From Amycolatopsis mongoliensis (GTDB lineage: Bacteria; Actinomycetota; Actinomycetes; Mycobacteriales; Pseudonocardiaceae), in contig NZ_CP127295.1 of assembly GCF_030285665.1 (NCBI RefSeq), positions 4,402,001 through 4,466,000 of the forward strand: a DNA stretch of 64,000 nt, in the 5' to 3' direction. Positions 41,467 to 50,019 of this stretch are shown here, piece after piece. How positions within the stretch are numbered: position 1 is the stretch's first letter; every line of letters begins with the position of its first letter. The notes beneath the pieces were generated by a model. The model was not told where the DNA came from. It did not search any database and was given only the letters and a program-made list of their open reading frames with translations. The translations under genes were made by a program, and so were the position numbers.

Positions 41467-43086
41467 ATGAGGGAACTGGACACGGAGATTCTGGTGGTCG
41501 GCGGGGGACTCGGCGGGGTCGCCGCCGCGCTGGCCGCGGCGTCCCACGGCCGGCGGGTCGTGCTCACCGAGGAGACCGGCTGGCTCGGTGGGCAGCTCAC
41601 CGCCCAGGCCGTGCCGCCGGACGAGAACCCGTGGATCGAGCGGTTCGGCTCCACCCGCACCTACCGCGACCTGCGCACGGGTATCCGCGACCACTACCGC
41701 CGCCACTACCCGCTTCGCGCCGAAGCCGCGAAGCGCCCGGAACTGAACCCCGGCGCGGGGCGAGTCAGCAAGCTCTGCGGTGAACCCCGGGTGGCCCTGG
41801 CCGTCATCGAGGCCATGCTCGCGCCGCACGTCAGCGCCGGGCGGATCCACGTCCTGCGCCACCACCGCCCGGTCGAGGCGCACACCACCGGTGACCGCGT
41901 CGACGCCGTGGTCCTCGAAAGCGGCCAAGACAAAGTCACCGTCCAAGCCCGGTACGTCCTCGACGCCACCGAGAACGGCGACCTCCTGCCGCTCACCGGC
42001 ACCGAGCACGTGACCGGCGCCGAAGCCCGAAGCGAACACGACGAACCGCACGCGCCCGAAGAAGCCGCCCCGGCGAACCTCCAAGGCATCACCTACTGCT
42101 TCGCGGTTTCCCACCACGAAGGGGAAAACCACGTCATCGACAAGCCGGAGACGTACGGCTTCTGGCGCGACTACCAGCCGGACTTCTGGCCCGGCCCGCT
42201 GCTCGGTTTCGCCGCGCCCGACCCCCGGACGCTCGAGCCCGTCAAGCGCACCTTCGTCCCGAACCCGCCCGGCGACCCCCTGGCCGTTTCCGCCGACCAG
42301 AGCGCCGACGCCGGCGACAAGGAACTGTGGGCCTTCCGCCGCATCCTCGCCCGGAACCTCCACGCCGACGGCGCCTTCGACTCCGACATCACGCTCGTCA
42401 ACTGGCCGCTCAACGACTACTGGCTCAAGCCCGCCCTCGCGATCCCCGGCCACACCACCGAAGCGGACGTGGCGACCGCCCACCACGAAGCCAAGCAGCT
42501 GAGCCTGTCCGTCCTGTACTGGCTGCAGACCGAAGCGCCCCGCGCGGACGGCGGCACCGGCTTCCCCGGCCTCAAGCTCCGCCCCGACGTCACCGACACG
42601 AAGGACGGCCTCGCGAAGTCGGCGTACGTGCGGGAAGCCCGGCGCATCAAGGCCGTCACGACCGTCACCGAGCACGACGTCTCGGCCGAGATCCTCGGCG
42701 TCGACGGCCGCGTCCGCCGCGAGGACGCCGCCGGGGTCGGGAGCTACCGGATCGACCTGCACCCCTCGACCGGCGGGGACAACTACATCGACGTCGCCAG
42801 TGTCCCGTACGAGATCCCGCTCGGCGCGCTGCTGCCTGTCCGCACGGCGAACCTGCTGCCCGCCGGCAAGAACATCGGCACCACGCACATCACCAACGGC
42901 TGCTTCCGGCTGCACCCGGTGGAGTGGAACATCGGCGAGGTCGCCGGGCTGCTCGCCGCGTTCGCCATCGGCGAGGACGTGGAACCGCGGGACGTCAAGA
43001 CCGACAGCCGGCTCTTCGAGGACTTCGCGCGCGTGCTGGACGCCGCCGGGGTGGAACGCCGGTGGCCGGAAGTGCGGGGGTACTGA
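41467..43086 (+). CDS. FAD-dependent oxidoreductase (FAD_oxidored family)
   Basis: A 539-aa flavoprotein. The N-terminal FAD motif is ILVVGGGLGGVAAALAAASHG, followed by EETGWLGGQLT, typical of the FAD_oxidored (PF12831-type) family. Further motifs are LDATENGDLLPLTG and, near the C-terminus, NLLPAGKNIGTTHITNGCFRLHPVEWNIGEVAGLLA. There is no signal peptide. Relatives often stand next to sugar importers and polysaccharide enzymes; the substrate is not known. ATG 41467 follows GGGAAGG. The operator at 41436 matches that of the sugar ABC operon, so the LacI protein at 43134 probably controls both. Confidence 0.85.
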   Translation: MRELDTEILVVGGGLGGVAAALAAASHGRRVVLTEETGWLGGQLTAQAVPPDENPWIERFGSTRTYRDLRTGIRDHYRRHYPLRAEAAKRPELNPGAGRVSKLCGEPRVALAVIEAMLAPHVSAGRIHVLRHHRPVEAHTTGDRVDAVVLESGQDKVTVQARYVLDATENGDLLPLTGTEHVTGAEARSEHDEPHAPEEAAPANLQGITYCFAVSHHEGENHVIDKPETYGFWRDYQPDFWPGPLLGFAAPDPRTLEPVKRTFVPNPPGDPLAVSADQSADAGDKELWAFRRILARNLHADGAFDSDITLVNWPLNDYWLKPALAIPGHTTEADVATAHHEAKQLSLSVLYWLQTEAPRADGGTGFPGLKLRPDVTDTKDGLAKSAYVREARRIKAVTTVTEHDVSAEILGVDGRVRREDAAGVGSYRIDLHPSTGGDNYIDVASVPYEIPLGALLPVRTANLLPAGKNIGTTHITNGCFRLHPVEWNIGEVAGLLAAFAIGEDVEPRDVKTDSRLFEDFARVLDAAGVERRWPEVRGY

Positions 43087-43133
43087 CGTGCCGCCGGTAA
43101 GGTCTCACGGAGACGAGCGGGAGGGAGCCAGGG

Positions 43134-44189
43134 ATGACGGCGGGTTCGGGCCGGGTCACGCAGGCCCAGGTGGCGCGCCTGGCCGGCGTCTCGCAGGCCG
43201 TCGTGTCGATGGTGCTGAACGGCTCCGACAGCCTGCGCATCACCCCGGAGACCCGCGACCGCGTGCAGCAGGTGCTCCGCGAAACCGGGTACACCGTGGA
43301 CATCATGGGCCGCCGGCTGCGCGGCGGGACCAACCAGATCCTCGGCGTCTTCACCTACGAGTCGGTGTTCCCGTCCGGCGTGGCCGACTTCTACCGGCCG
43401 TTCCTGCTCGGCATCGAGGAGGAGGCCGAGGCGCAGGGCTTCGACCTGCTGCTGTTCACCAGCGGTGGCCGCCGCGACGGGCGCCGCCGCATCTACGAGG
43501 CGGGCACGAACCGGCTGCGCATCGCCGACGGCTCGATCCTGCTCGGCCGGCACAACGACCCGCAGGAGCTCGCGCAGCTCGTCGAGGAGCAGTTCCCGTT
43601 CGTGTTCGTCGGCCGCCGCGAGTCGCCGACCGGGCCGATCAGCTACGTCGGCGCGGACTACGTCGCGGCCACCCGTGAGGTCCACGACCGGCTGTGGGGC
43701 CTCGGGCACCGCCGGATCGGCCTGCTCAGCGTGACCGAAGAGAACGAGCCGACCCTCGACCGCCGCGCCGGCTACGAAGCCGCGGTGCGCAAGTACCGCC
43801 GTCCGCCGTTGGTCTTCCTCGAGGAGGACCCGGCGCTCGCGCTGCGGCAGGCGCTCGACGAGGGCGTCACGGCGTTGCTCGTCGAGAGCTCGGCGATGGC
43901 CGACGGCATCCTGGCCCGCGCGCACGAGCTCGGCCTGGGCGTGCCCGGCGACCTGTCGATCGTGGTGCTCGGGGACGCCGACCCGTCGCAGCAGCCGCAC
44001 GCGCACGCCGTGCCGAGCACCGGCACGGACTGGTCGATGTTCCGCATCCCGCGCCACGAAATGGGCGCGCACGCCGTGCGCGTGCTCGTCGGGCTGCTGA
44101 AGGACCCCCAGCCCCGCCAGCTGCTCCTGCCGTGCACGATCCACGAGGGCGCCACCACGGCCGGACCCTCCACACCAGACTCCCGCTGA
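43134..44189 (+). CDS. LacI family transcriptional regulator
   Basis: A 351-aa LacI-type repressor. The N-terminal HTH (TQAQVARLAGVSQAVVSMVLNG) and hinge (YTVDIMGRRLRGG) are followed by a periplasmic-binding-protein-like sensor domain (ILGVFTYESVFPSGV, ADGSILLGRHNDP, GLGHRRIGLLSV). ATG 43134 has GGGAGGGAGC upstream. It lies between the FAD oxidoreductase and the sugar ABC genes; palindromes TAATTCGAATTA and TAATTCGAATAA sit in front of those two units and are the probable operators. The inducer is probably the imported sugar or a derivative. Confidence 0.9.
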   Translation: MTAGSGRVTQAQVARLAGVSQAVVSMVLNGSDSLRITPETRDRVQQVLRETGYTVDIMGRRLRGGTNQILGVFTYESVFPSGVADFYRPFLLGIEEEAEAQGFDLLLFTSGGRRDGRRRIYEAGTNRLRIADGSILLGRHNDPQELAQLVEEQFPFVFVGRRESPTGPISYVGADYVAATREVHDRLWGLGHRRIGLLSVTEENEPTLDRRAGYEAAVRKYRRPPLVFLEEDPALALRQALDEGVTALLVESSAMADGILARAHELGLGVPGDLSIVVLGDADPSQQPHAHAVPSTGTDWSMFRIPRHEMGAHAVRVLVGLLKDPQPRQLLLPCTIHEGATTAGPSTPDSR

Positions 44190-44203
44190 GGCCGAACGGC
44201 CTG

Positions 44204-44250
44204 TTGACAGCGCTGGCGGCGGAACCTACCGTCGCTGCTAATTCGAATAA
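44204..44250 (+). promoter_or_regulatory. Promoter and LacI-type operator of the sugar ABC operon
   Basis: TTGACA (44204-44209) and TACCGT (44227-44232) at 17-bp spacing form a good promoter. The operator TAATTCGAATAA (44239-44250) sits exactly at the expected start of transcription, ideal for repression. It differs by one base from the perfect palindrome at 41436. Confidence 0.65.
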
Positions 44251-44262
44251 CCAGGAGGCATC

Positions 44263-45555
44263 GTGGCCTACCGTAGAACCCGGCTGCTCGCCGCCGCGGC
44301 CCTGTCCGCCGTCGCACTGGCTTCGACCGCCTGCTCCGGCGGCGCCGGCGACGACAAGAACATCGCGCTGCGCATGACGGTCTGGACGACCGACAAGAAC
44401 CAGCTGGCCCTCTTCGACTCCATCGCCGCCGAGTACCGCACGGCCCACCCGGAGGTCGCGTCGGTCAAGTTCGACGTCGTCCCGGGGGACACCAGCGCCT
44501 ACTCGGCCGCGCTCACCACCCAGCTCTCCGGCGGCAACCCGCCCGACCTGGCGTGGATCCTCGAACGCGACGCCCCCGACTTCGTCCAGTCCGGTGCGCT
44601 CACCGACCTGAAGCCCACTTTGGACGCGGCGGCCGGCTACAACGCCGGTGAGCTGGTTCCGTCGGCGACGAAGCTGTGGACCAAGGACAGCGGCCTCTAC
44701 GCCTACCCGTTCTCGACGTCGCCGTTCGGCATGTTCTACAACAAGAACCTGCTCACCCAGGCCGGCATCACCGAGACACCGGACCAGCTCCTCGCGAGTG
44801 GACGGTGGACCTGGGACGCGGCCAGGCAGATCGCCACCCAGGTCGCCGCGAAGGACACCGGCAAGGCCGGCCTGGTCATCCGCGAGTTCGAGTACAAGCA
44901 GTGGGTGCTGCTCGCCTCGGTCTGGCGCGGCTTCGGCGCCGACGCGTGGGGCCCGGACGGCAAGACCTGCGGGTTCTCCACGCCGGAGATGACGTCCGCG
45001 ATGACGTTCCTGCACCAGGCGATCTTCACCGACAAGGCGCTCCCGGGCCCGGGCACGACGGCGGACTTCTTCGCCGGCGAATCCGGCCTCACCATCGCGC
45101 AGATCAGCCGCGCCGGCCTGCTCAAGGCCAAGCCGTTCGAGTGGGGCATCGTCCCGCTGCCCGCCGGGCCGAAGGCGAACGCGCAAGTCATCGGGCAGGC
45201 CGGGATCGGCGTCCCGGTGAAGGGCAAGCACGCCAAGGCCGCCGCGGACTTCCTGGCGTTCTTCACCGACCCGGCCAACTCGGCGAAGCTCGGGCAGTAC
45301 TTCCCGCCGGCCCGCGACAGCCTGCTCAACGCGGCCACCCTCGCCAAGGCGAACCCGCTGTTCAGCCAGGAGCAGCTGCAGAACGTCGTGGTGAACGGGA
45401 TCAAGACGGGTGCCGTCCTGCCGTCGCACACCGGGAGCGCGCGGATCGCGTCGCTCGTCCAGTCCGCTTTGGACCCGATGTGGAAGCCGGACGCGGACGT
45501 GCCCGCCGCGCTGGCCGGCGTCTGCCAGGCCATCGACCCCGCGCTGAGCCAGTGA
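44263..45555 (+). CDS. Sugar ABC transporter substrate-binding lipoprotein
   Basis: A 430-aa solute-binding protein of the extracellular family 1 (maltose/oligosaccharide type). It has a lipoprotein signal with lipobox ASTAC (Cys at about residue 24), then MTVWTTDKNQLALFDSIAAEY, GNPPDLAWILERDAPDF, YPFSTSPFGMFYNKNLL and near the C-terminus ADFLAFFTDPANSAKLGQYFPPARDS. GTG 44263 follows AGGAGG. The permease genes follow with 4- and 11-nt overlaps. The sugar cannot be deduced; neighbouring GH92 mannosidase hints at mannose-containing glycans. Confidence 0.9.
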   Translation: MAYRRTRLLAAAALSAVALASTACSGGAGDDKNIALRMTVWTTDKNQLALFDSIAAEYRTAHPEVASVKFDVVPGDTSAYSAALTTQLSGGNPPDLAWILERDAPDFVQSGALTDLKPTLDAAAGYNAGELVPSATKLWTKDSGLYAYPFSTSPFGMFYNKNLLTQAGITETPDQLLASGRWTWDAARQIATQVAAKDTGKAGLVIREFEYKQWVLLASVWRGFGADAWGPDGKTCGFSTPEMTSAMTFLHQAIFTDKALPGPGTTADFFAGESGLTIAQISRAGLLKAKPFEWGIVPLPAGPKANAQVIGQAGIGVPVKGKHAKAAADFLAFFTDPANSAKLGQYFPPARDSLLNAATLAKANPLFSQEQLQNVVVNGIKTGAVLPSHTGSARIASLVQSALDPMWKPDADVPAALAGVCQAIDPALSQ

Positions 45556-46436
45556 CGCTGACTTCGAAGAAGCGCGACGAGCTCGCGGGGTGGCTCTTCA
45601 TCGCCCCGCAGGCTCTCGGCTTCCTCGCCTTCGTGGTGGCGCCGCTGGCCGCGGTCGTCTGGTACAGCGTCCAGGACGTCAACCTGCTGGCCGGCACGTC
45701 GACGTTCGCCGGTGCGGACAACTACGCGAAGCTCTTCGACGACCCGACCGCGCCGAAGGTCGCCCGCGCCACGGCGATCTTCTGCGTCGGCCTGGTCGTG
45801 CTGAACCTGGCGCTCGCGCTTTCCCTCGCGTTGCTGCTGAACCTGAAGCTGCGCGGCACCACGGTGTTCCGGACGATCTTCTTCTCGCCGGTGGTCGTCA
45901 CGCTCGTCGCGTGGACGATCGTGTGGAACTTCCTGCTGCAGGACAACGGCGGGATCAACGCACTGCTGCAGGCGATCGGCGTCGACGGCCCGAACTGGCT
46001 GCGCGGCAACGGCACCGCGATGCTGTCGGTGATCGTGGTGCAGGTGCTGAAGAACGTCGGGCTCAACATGGTGCTGTTCTTGGCCGCGCTGCAAGGCATT
46101 CCGACGTCCATCATGGAGGCGTCCCAATTGGACGGTGCCGGCCCGTGGCGGCGGTTCCGCTCGGTGATCCTGCCGATGATCAGCCCGACCACGCTGCTGA
46201 CGGCGATCATCACGGTGGCCGGCGCGCTGCAGGTGTTCGCGCAGATCCAGGTGCTGACCCTCGGCGGGCCCGCCGACAGCACCAACGTGCTGGTGTTCTA
46301 CTTCTACCAGCAGGCCTTCGCCAACCACGACCTCGGCTACGGCTCCGCGCTGGCCGCCGTGCTGTTCCTCGTCATCCTCGTGCTCACGCTGCTGCAGTGG
46401 CGGATGCGGAGGCGGTGGGTGTTCCATGAGGCGTAG
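45552..46436 (+). CDS. Sugar ABC transporter permease (MalF/UgpA-like)
   Basis: A 294-aa permease with six membrane helices. The EAA loop is EASQLDGAGPWRRFRSVILPMISP (about residues 192-215 region), the site that docks the ATPase. GTG 45552 overlaps the stop of the binding protein (gtga). It forms the channel with the next permease. No ATPase gene follows; in actinomycetes a shared MsiK-type ATPase usually serves such importers. Confidence 0.9.
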   Translation: MTLTSKKRDELAGWLFIAPQALGFLAFVVAPLAAVVWYSVQDVNLLAGTSTFAGADNYAKLFDDPTAPKVARATAIFCVGLVVLNLALALSLALLLNLKLRGTTVFRTIFFSPVVVTLVAWTIVWNFLLQDNGGINALLQAIGVDGPNWLRGNGTAMLSVIVVQVLKNVGLNMVLFLAALQGIPTSIMEASQLDGAGPWRRFRSVILPMISPTTLLTAIITVAGALQVFAQIQVLTLGGPADSTNVLVFYFYQQAFANHDLGYGSALAAVLFLVILVLTLLQWRMRRRWVFHEA

Positions 46437-47253
46437 GGCCAAGATCGCCTGCTACGTCGTGATGGGCGTGCTGGCCGTGCCGTTCGTGTTCCCCACGTGG
46501 TGGATGATCACGGCGTCGCTGCTGCCGGCCAACGAGGTGCTCGCGTACCCGCCGAAGCTGTTCCCGGCGTCGCCGCAGTGGGAGAACTACAAGACGGCGT
46601 TCACGGACTTCCCGTTGGCGCAGCAGTACTTCAACAGCCTGTACATCGCCGTGCTCGTCACGCTCGGCACGATGTTCTTCTCTTCGCTCGCCGGGTACGC
46701 GTTCGCCCGCATCCGGTTCCGCGGCGAGAAGGTGTTCGGATTGATCCTGATCGGGCTGATGGTGCCGAGCGAGGTCACGATCATCCCGCTGTTCCGGCTG
46801 GTCGACGACCTCGGGCTGACCAACACGCACTGGCCGTTGATCGTCGTCCCGATCTTCGGCGCGCCGAGCGTGCTGGCGACGTTCGTGATGCGGCAGTTCT
46901 TCATCACCATCCCCGGCGAACTGGAGGAGGCCGGCCGGCTCGACGGGCTTTCGCGGTTCGGGCTCTACCGGCGCGTCGCCCTGCCGATCGCCAAGCCCGC
47001 GCTGGCCGCGGTCGCCATCTTCACGTTCCTGAACACGTGGAACTTCTTCCTGGAACCGCTGGTCTACCTGACCGACAAGAGCATGTTCACGCTGCCGGTG
47101 GCGCTGACGCAGTACGTCGACGTCTACGGCGGCCACCTCTGGAACGTCCAGCTCGCCGCCGCGACCACGACGGTCGTGCCGGTTCTGGTCGTGTTCATCA
47201 TCGCGCAGCGCCAGTTCGTCGAAGGGCTCGCCCAGAGCGGCCTCAAAGGCTAG
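46426..47253 (+). CDS. Sugar ABC transporter permease (MalG/UgpE-like)
   Basis: A 275-aa permease with six membrane helices and the EAA loop LEEAGRLDGLSRFGLYRRVALP. FPTWWMITASLLP at the N-terminus and NTWNFFLEPLVYL near helix 5 are typical of the family. ATG 46426 overlaps the preceding permease gene by 11 nt. It is the last gene of the importer operon. A 25-bp hairpin begins 3 bp after its stop. Confidence 0.9.
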   Translation: MRRRAKIACYVVMGVLAVPFVFPTWWMITASLLPANEVLAYPPKLFPASPQWENYKTAFTDFPLAQQYFNSLYIAVLVTLGTMFFSSLAGYAFARIRFRGEKVFGLILIGLMVPSEVTIIPLFRLVDDLGLTNTHWPLIVVPIFGAPSVLATFVMRQFFITIPGELEEAGRLDGLSRFGLYRRVALPIAKPALAAVAIFTFLNTWNFFLEPLVYLTDKSMFTLPVALTQYVDVYGGHLWNVQLAAATTTVVPVLVVFIIAQRQFVEGLAQSGLKG

Positions 47254-47255
47254 GA

Positions 47256-47307
47256 GAGGTCGTGAGTGAGAAACAGGGTTAGAACACTGTTTCTCACTCA
47301 CGACCTC
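47256..47307. terminator. 25-bp hairpin with one mismatch, GTCGTGAGTG group
   Basis: The arms 47256-47280 and 47283-47307 pair over 25 positions with a single mismatch and a 2-nt centre. The outer part GGTCGTGAGTG is shared with hairpins 27395 and 53211, while the inner part differs. It lies between the permease stop and the convergent kinase stop, suiting a bidirectional terminator. Confidence 0.65.
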
Positions 47308-47320
47308 CCACCGGCAACCC

Positions 47321-49210
47321 TTAGGAGGCCGCACGGTGATCACGCTCGGCTGGGGCACGTCCCTGAGCGCGACCGCCACCGCCACCGCCGTCACCTTCCT
47401 CCGCGACGGCGCCCGGCGGCTGCACGTCCTGCGCGTCCCGCACCCCGGCATCCTCACCACGGAGATCCGGCTTCGGTAGCCGGACGGTGAACGTCGACCC
47501 GGTGTCCACTTCGGACTCCGCGGCGACGGTGCCGCCGTGCGCCTCGACCAGGTGCCGCACGATGGCGAGGCCGAGCCCGCTGCCGCCGGTCTGGCGGTTG
47601 CGGGACTTCTCGGCCCGCCAGAACCGGTCGAACACGTGCGGCAGGTCCTCGGCGGCGATGCCGGTGCCGGTGTCCGCGACGGCGATCACCACCTCGTCCA
47701 CAGTGGACGAGACGTGGATCGTCACGCGGCCACCGGGCGGCGTGTGCCGGACCGCGTTGGTCACCAGGTTGGAGACGACCTGGCGCACCCGCACCGGGTC
47801 GGCCTCGAAGCCCGTCTCGCCGCGCGCGGAGACGGTGAGCGTGACGCCGGCCGCGGCCGCCCGGTCGGCGTGCGCGGCGGCGACGTGGCCGGCCAGCTCG
47901 GCCGCGTCCACCGGCTCCGGGTGCAGCCGCAGCCAGCCGGCGTCGGCGGCGGCGAGGTCCTGCAGGTCCTCGACGATGTGCTGCAGCAGCACGGTCTCCT
48001 CGAGCAGCGACGCCGTCAGCGCGTGGTCGAACGGCAGGTGGCCGTCCTCGGCGGCCTCCAGGCGGCCGCGGATGACGTTGAGCGGGTTGCGCAGCTCGTG
48101 GGCGATGTCGCCGACCATCGCCTTGCGCTGCTCCTCGATGCGTTCGCGGCGGGCGGTGAGGTCGTTGAAGGCGGCGGCGAGGTAGCCGACCTCGTCGCGG
48201 GACTTCACCGGCGCCGGCCGGTCCTGCTTCGCCGCTTCGGTCAGTGCGCGCAGCGGCCGGGACAGCCGGCGCGCGACGAGCACCGTGATCGCGGCCGCCA
48301 AGACCAGCACGCCGCCGGTCACCGCGAGGATCCGGGTGAGGTTCTCCCGCGACAGCGTGAACGTCGGCAGCGGCGACCCGCCCGGGCCGAGCGTGAAGAG
48401 CAACGCGGGTGGCGCGACGAACGGCGTGAGCTGTTCGCGGCGGGCCGAGTCGAGGCAGCCCTGGGTCGGCCGCTGGTCGGTGGTGCCGAGGACCTCCAGG
48501 TCGAGGTCCAGCTTCACCGGCTCCGCGCCCTGGCCTTGCAGGCAGCGGTTGACGGCTTCGTTGAGGCTGTCGAGCGCCGCCTGCTCGGTCGGCGTCGGCT
48601 CGGCCAGCTCGTAGAGCCCGCACTTGCTCGCGAAGTAGCGGGCGGACAGCGGATCGAGGCCGGTGAGCTGTGCCCGCCCGCTCGGCGAATCGCGCACCTG
48701 GCTGGGGAGACCGACCGTGGCCAGGCAGCCGGCGACCTTCGTGGCCAGCGTCGTGAGGTCCTCGCGTTCGGGCGGCGGCAGCCGGAACGGGCCCACCGCC
48801 CGCGGGTCGATGCCGCTGGTCCCCGCCTGGGGCAGCAGGACCGGGTCGACGTGCAGCGGGTCGACCGACGCGGTCGCCTTCACCGGCAGCGTGACCGGCG
48901 CGCCGCCGGAGTCGCCGAGGACGTGGCGGTCGAGGGTGGTCAGCACGATCCGCCGGCCGGTCTGGTCCGACAGAGTCTTGAGCTTCGGCCCGACCTGGCT
49001 CCAGGTGTGGTTGGCCGCCGCGAAGCCGAGCACTTCGGTGTAGATGGTCGCGTCGCCGGAGAGCGCCTGGCCCTGCTCCTGCTGGATGGCGCGGGTGGTG
49101 GTCTGCACGGCGAGCCACGCGGTCGCGGCGATCGAGCCCAGCGCGATCAGCAGGGAGACGGCGGTCAGCCGGACGACGAGACTGCGCCTGAGCGGGAAGC
49201 TACGTGTCAT
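47321..49210 (-). CDS. Sensor histidine kinase with unusual C-terminal tail
   Basis: A 629-aa two-component kinase. Two membrane helices (about 13-35 and 293-313) flank an extracytoplasmic sensor of about 255 residues with four cysteines. HAMP, the H box IAHELRNPL (His371), the N box NLVTNAVRHT, DTGTGIA and GGSGLGLAIVRH follow. A normal kinase would end near STFTVRLPKP (about residue 581); here the frame runs on for 48 residues of Gly/Arg/Glu-rich sequence that is antisense to the remnant at 47336. ATG 49210 overlaps the response regulator gene by 11 nt. The signal is unknown; GH92 lies beyond the regulator. Confidence 0.85.
   Translation of the reverse strand: MTRSFPLRRSLVVRLTAVSLLIALGSIAATAWLAVQTTTRAIQQEQGQALSGDATIYTEVLGFAAANHTWSQVGPKLKTLSDQTGRRIVLTTLDRHVLGDSGGAPVTLPVKATASVDPLHVDPVLLPQAGTSGIDPRAVGPFRLPPPEREDLTTLATKVAGCLATVGLPSQVRDSPSGRAQLTGLDPLSARYFASKCGLYELAEPTPTEQAALDSLNEAVNRCLQGQGAEPVKLDLDLEVLGTTDQRPTQGCLDSARREQLTPFVAPPALLFTLGPGGSPLPTFTLSRENLTRILAVTGGVLVLAAAITVLVARRLSRPLRALTEAAKQDRPAPVKSRDEVGYLAAAFNDLTARRERIEEQRKAMVGDIAHELRNPLNVIRGRLEAAEDGHLPFDHALTASLLEETVLLQHIVEDLQDLAAADAGWLRLHPEPVDAAELAGHVAAAHADRAAAAGVTLTVSARGETGFEADPVRVRQVVSNLVTNAVRHTPPGGRVTIHVSSTVDEVVIAVADTGTGIAAEDLPHVFDRFWRAEKSRNRQTGGSGLGLAIVRHLVEAHGGTVAAESEVDTGSTFTVRLPKPDLRGEDAGVRDAQDVQPPGAVAEEGDGGGGGGRAQGRAPAERDHRAAS
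47336..47479 (+). pseudogene. 47-codon remnant of a gene start, antisense to the kinase 3' end
   Basis: GTG 47336, preceded by AGGAGG 8 bases upstream, opens a 47-aa frame beginning VITLGWGTSLSATATATAV and ending at TAG 47479. It lies wholly within the 3' end of the histidine kinase gene on the other strand. The strong ribosome binding site and position behind the ABC operon suggest it is the 5' end of a former gene cut off by a deletion that joined it to the kinase gene. I do not recognise the family. Confidence 0.4.
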
Positions 49211-49895
49211 CGTCCGCCGTCAGCTTGTACCCGACCCCGAACACGGTCCGCAGGTAGACCGGGCTCTGCGGGTCGGGCTCGAGCTTCTTGCGCAGGTTGA
49301 GCACGTGGACGTCGATGATCCGGGTGCTGACGAACCGGTCGTCGCCGCGGGTGAGCTCCAGCAGCTGCCGGCGGGTGAACACCCGGCCCGGCTGCCGGAT
49401 CAGCGTTTCCAGGAGCTGGAACTCGCCCGGCGTCGTCTCGACCGGCCGGCCGCCGACGGACACCTCGTGCCGCACCGGGTCGAGCCGCAGCGCGCCTGCA
49501 CGCAACGCCGTGTCCGGCGGTTCGCTGCGCGTGGCCGTCCGGCGCAGCAGTGTCCGGACGCGGGCCATCAGCTCGCGCGGGCTGTACGGCTTGGTCAGGT
49601 AGTCGTCGGCGCCGAGGTCGAGGCCGAGCAGCAGGTCGTCCTCGGTCGCGCGGGCGGTGAGCATCAGCACCGCGACGTCGGACTCGCCGCGCAGGATCCG
49701 GCAGACGTCGAGGCCGTCGACCTTGGGCATCATCACGTCGAGGACCAGCAGGTCGGGGCGCTCGCGGCGGGCCTCGTCGAGTGCTGCCCGGCCGTCCGGG
49801 GCCAGCACGACGGTGTGGCCCTCGCTTTCGAGGTAGAGCCGGAGGACCTCGGCCTGCTTCTCGTCGTCCTCGGCGACCAGTACACGTGCGCACAC
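49200..49895 (-). CDS. OmpR-type response regulator
   Basis: A 231-aa regulator. The receiver (1-120) has VAEDD, phospho-acceptor Asp53 in LLVLDVMMPKVDG and YLTKPYSPREL. The C-terminal winged helix (about 130-228) has TPGEFQLLETLIRQPGRVFTR and VDVHVLNLRKKLEPD-type motifs. GTG 49895 gives the normal receiver start; a longer frame upstream lacks sense. The kinase gene follows with 11-nt overlap, so the pair is one unit. It is divergent from the GH92 gene, 124 bp apart. Confidence 0.9.
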   Translation of the reverse strand: MCARVLVAEDDEKQAEVLRLYLESEGHTVVLAPDGRAALDEARRERPDLLVLDVMMPKVDGLDVCRILRGESDVAVLMLTARATEDDLLLGLDLGADDYLTKPYSPRELMARVRTLLRRTATRSEPPDTALRAGALRLDPVRHEVSVGGRPVETTPGEFQLLETLIRQPGRVFTRRQLLELTRGDDRFVSTRIIDVHVLNLRKKLEPDPQSPVYLRTVFGVGYKLTADDDT

Positions 49896-49977
49896 GGCGT
49901 CGAGGTTAGGCGCCCTGACACCGTTGCCACCCGATCCTGACCGGATCTTCATACCTCCGGGCACGAGCCAGGTCTTT

Positions 49978-49991
49978 GTCAAAGTGTTGAC
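49978..49991. promoter_or_regulatory. Inverted repeat upstream of the GH92 gene
   Basis: GTCAA-agtg-TTGAC is a perfect 5-4-5 inverted repeat 28 bp before ATG 50020, between the divergent response regulator and mannosidase genes. It could be an operator for either. Evidence is the symmetry and position only. Confidence 0.3.
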
Positions 49992-50019
49992 CCCGAGCCC
50001 GTCCGCAGGCAAAGGTCGG

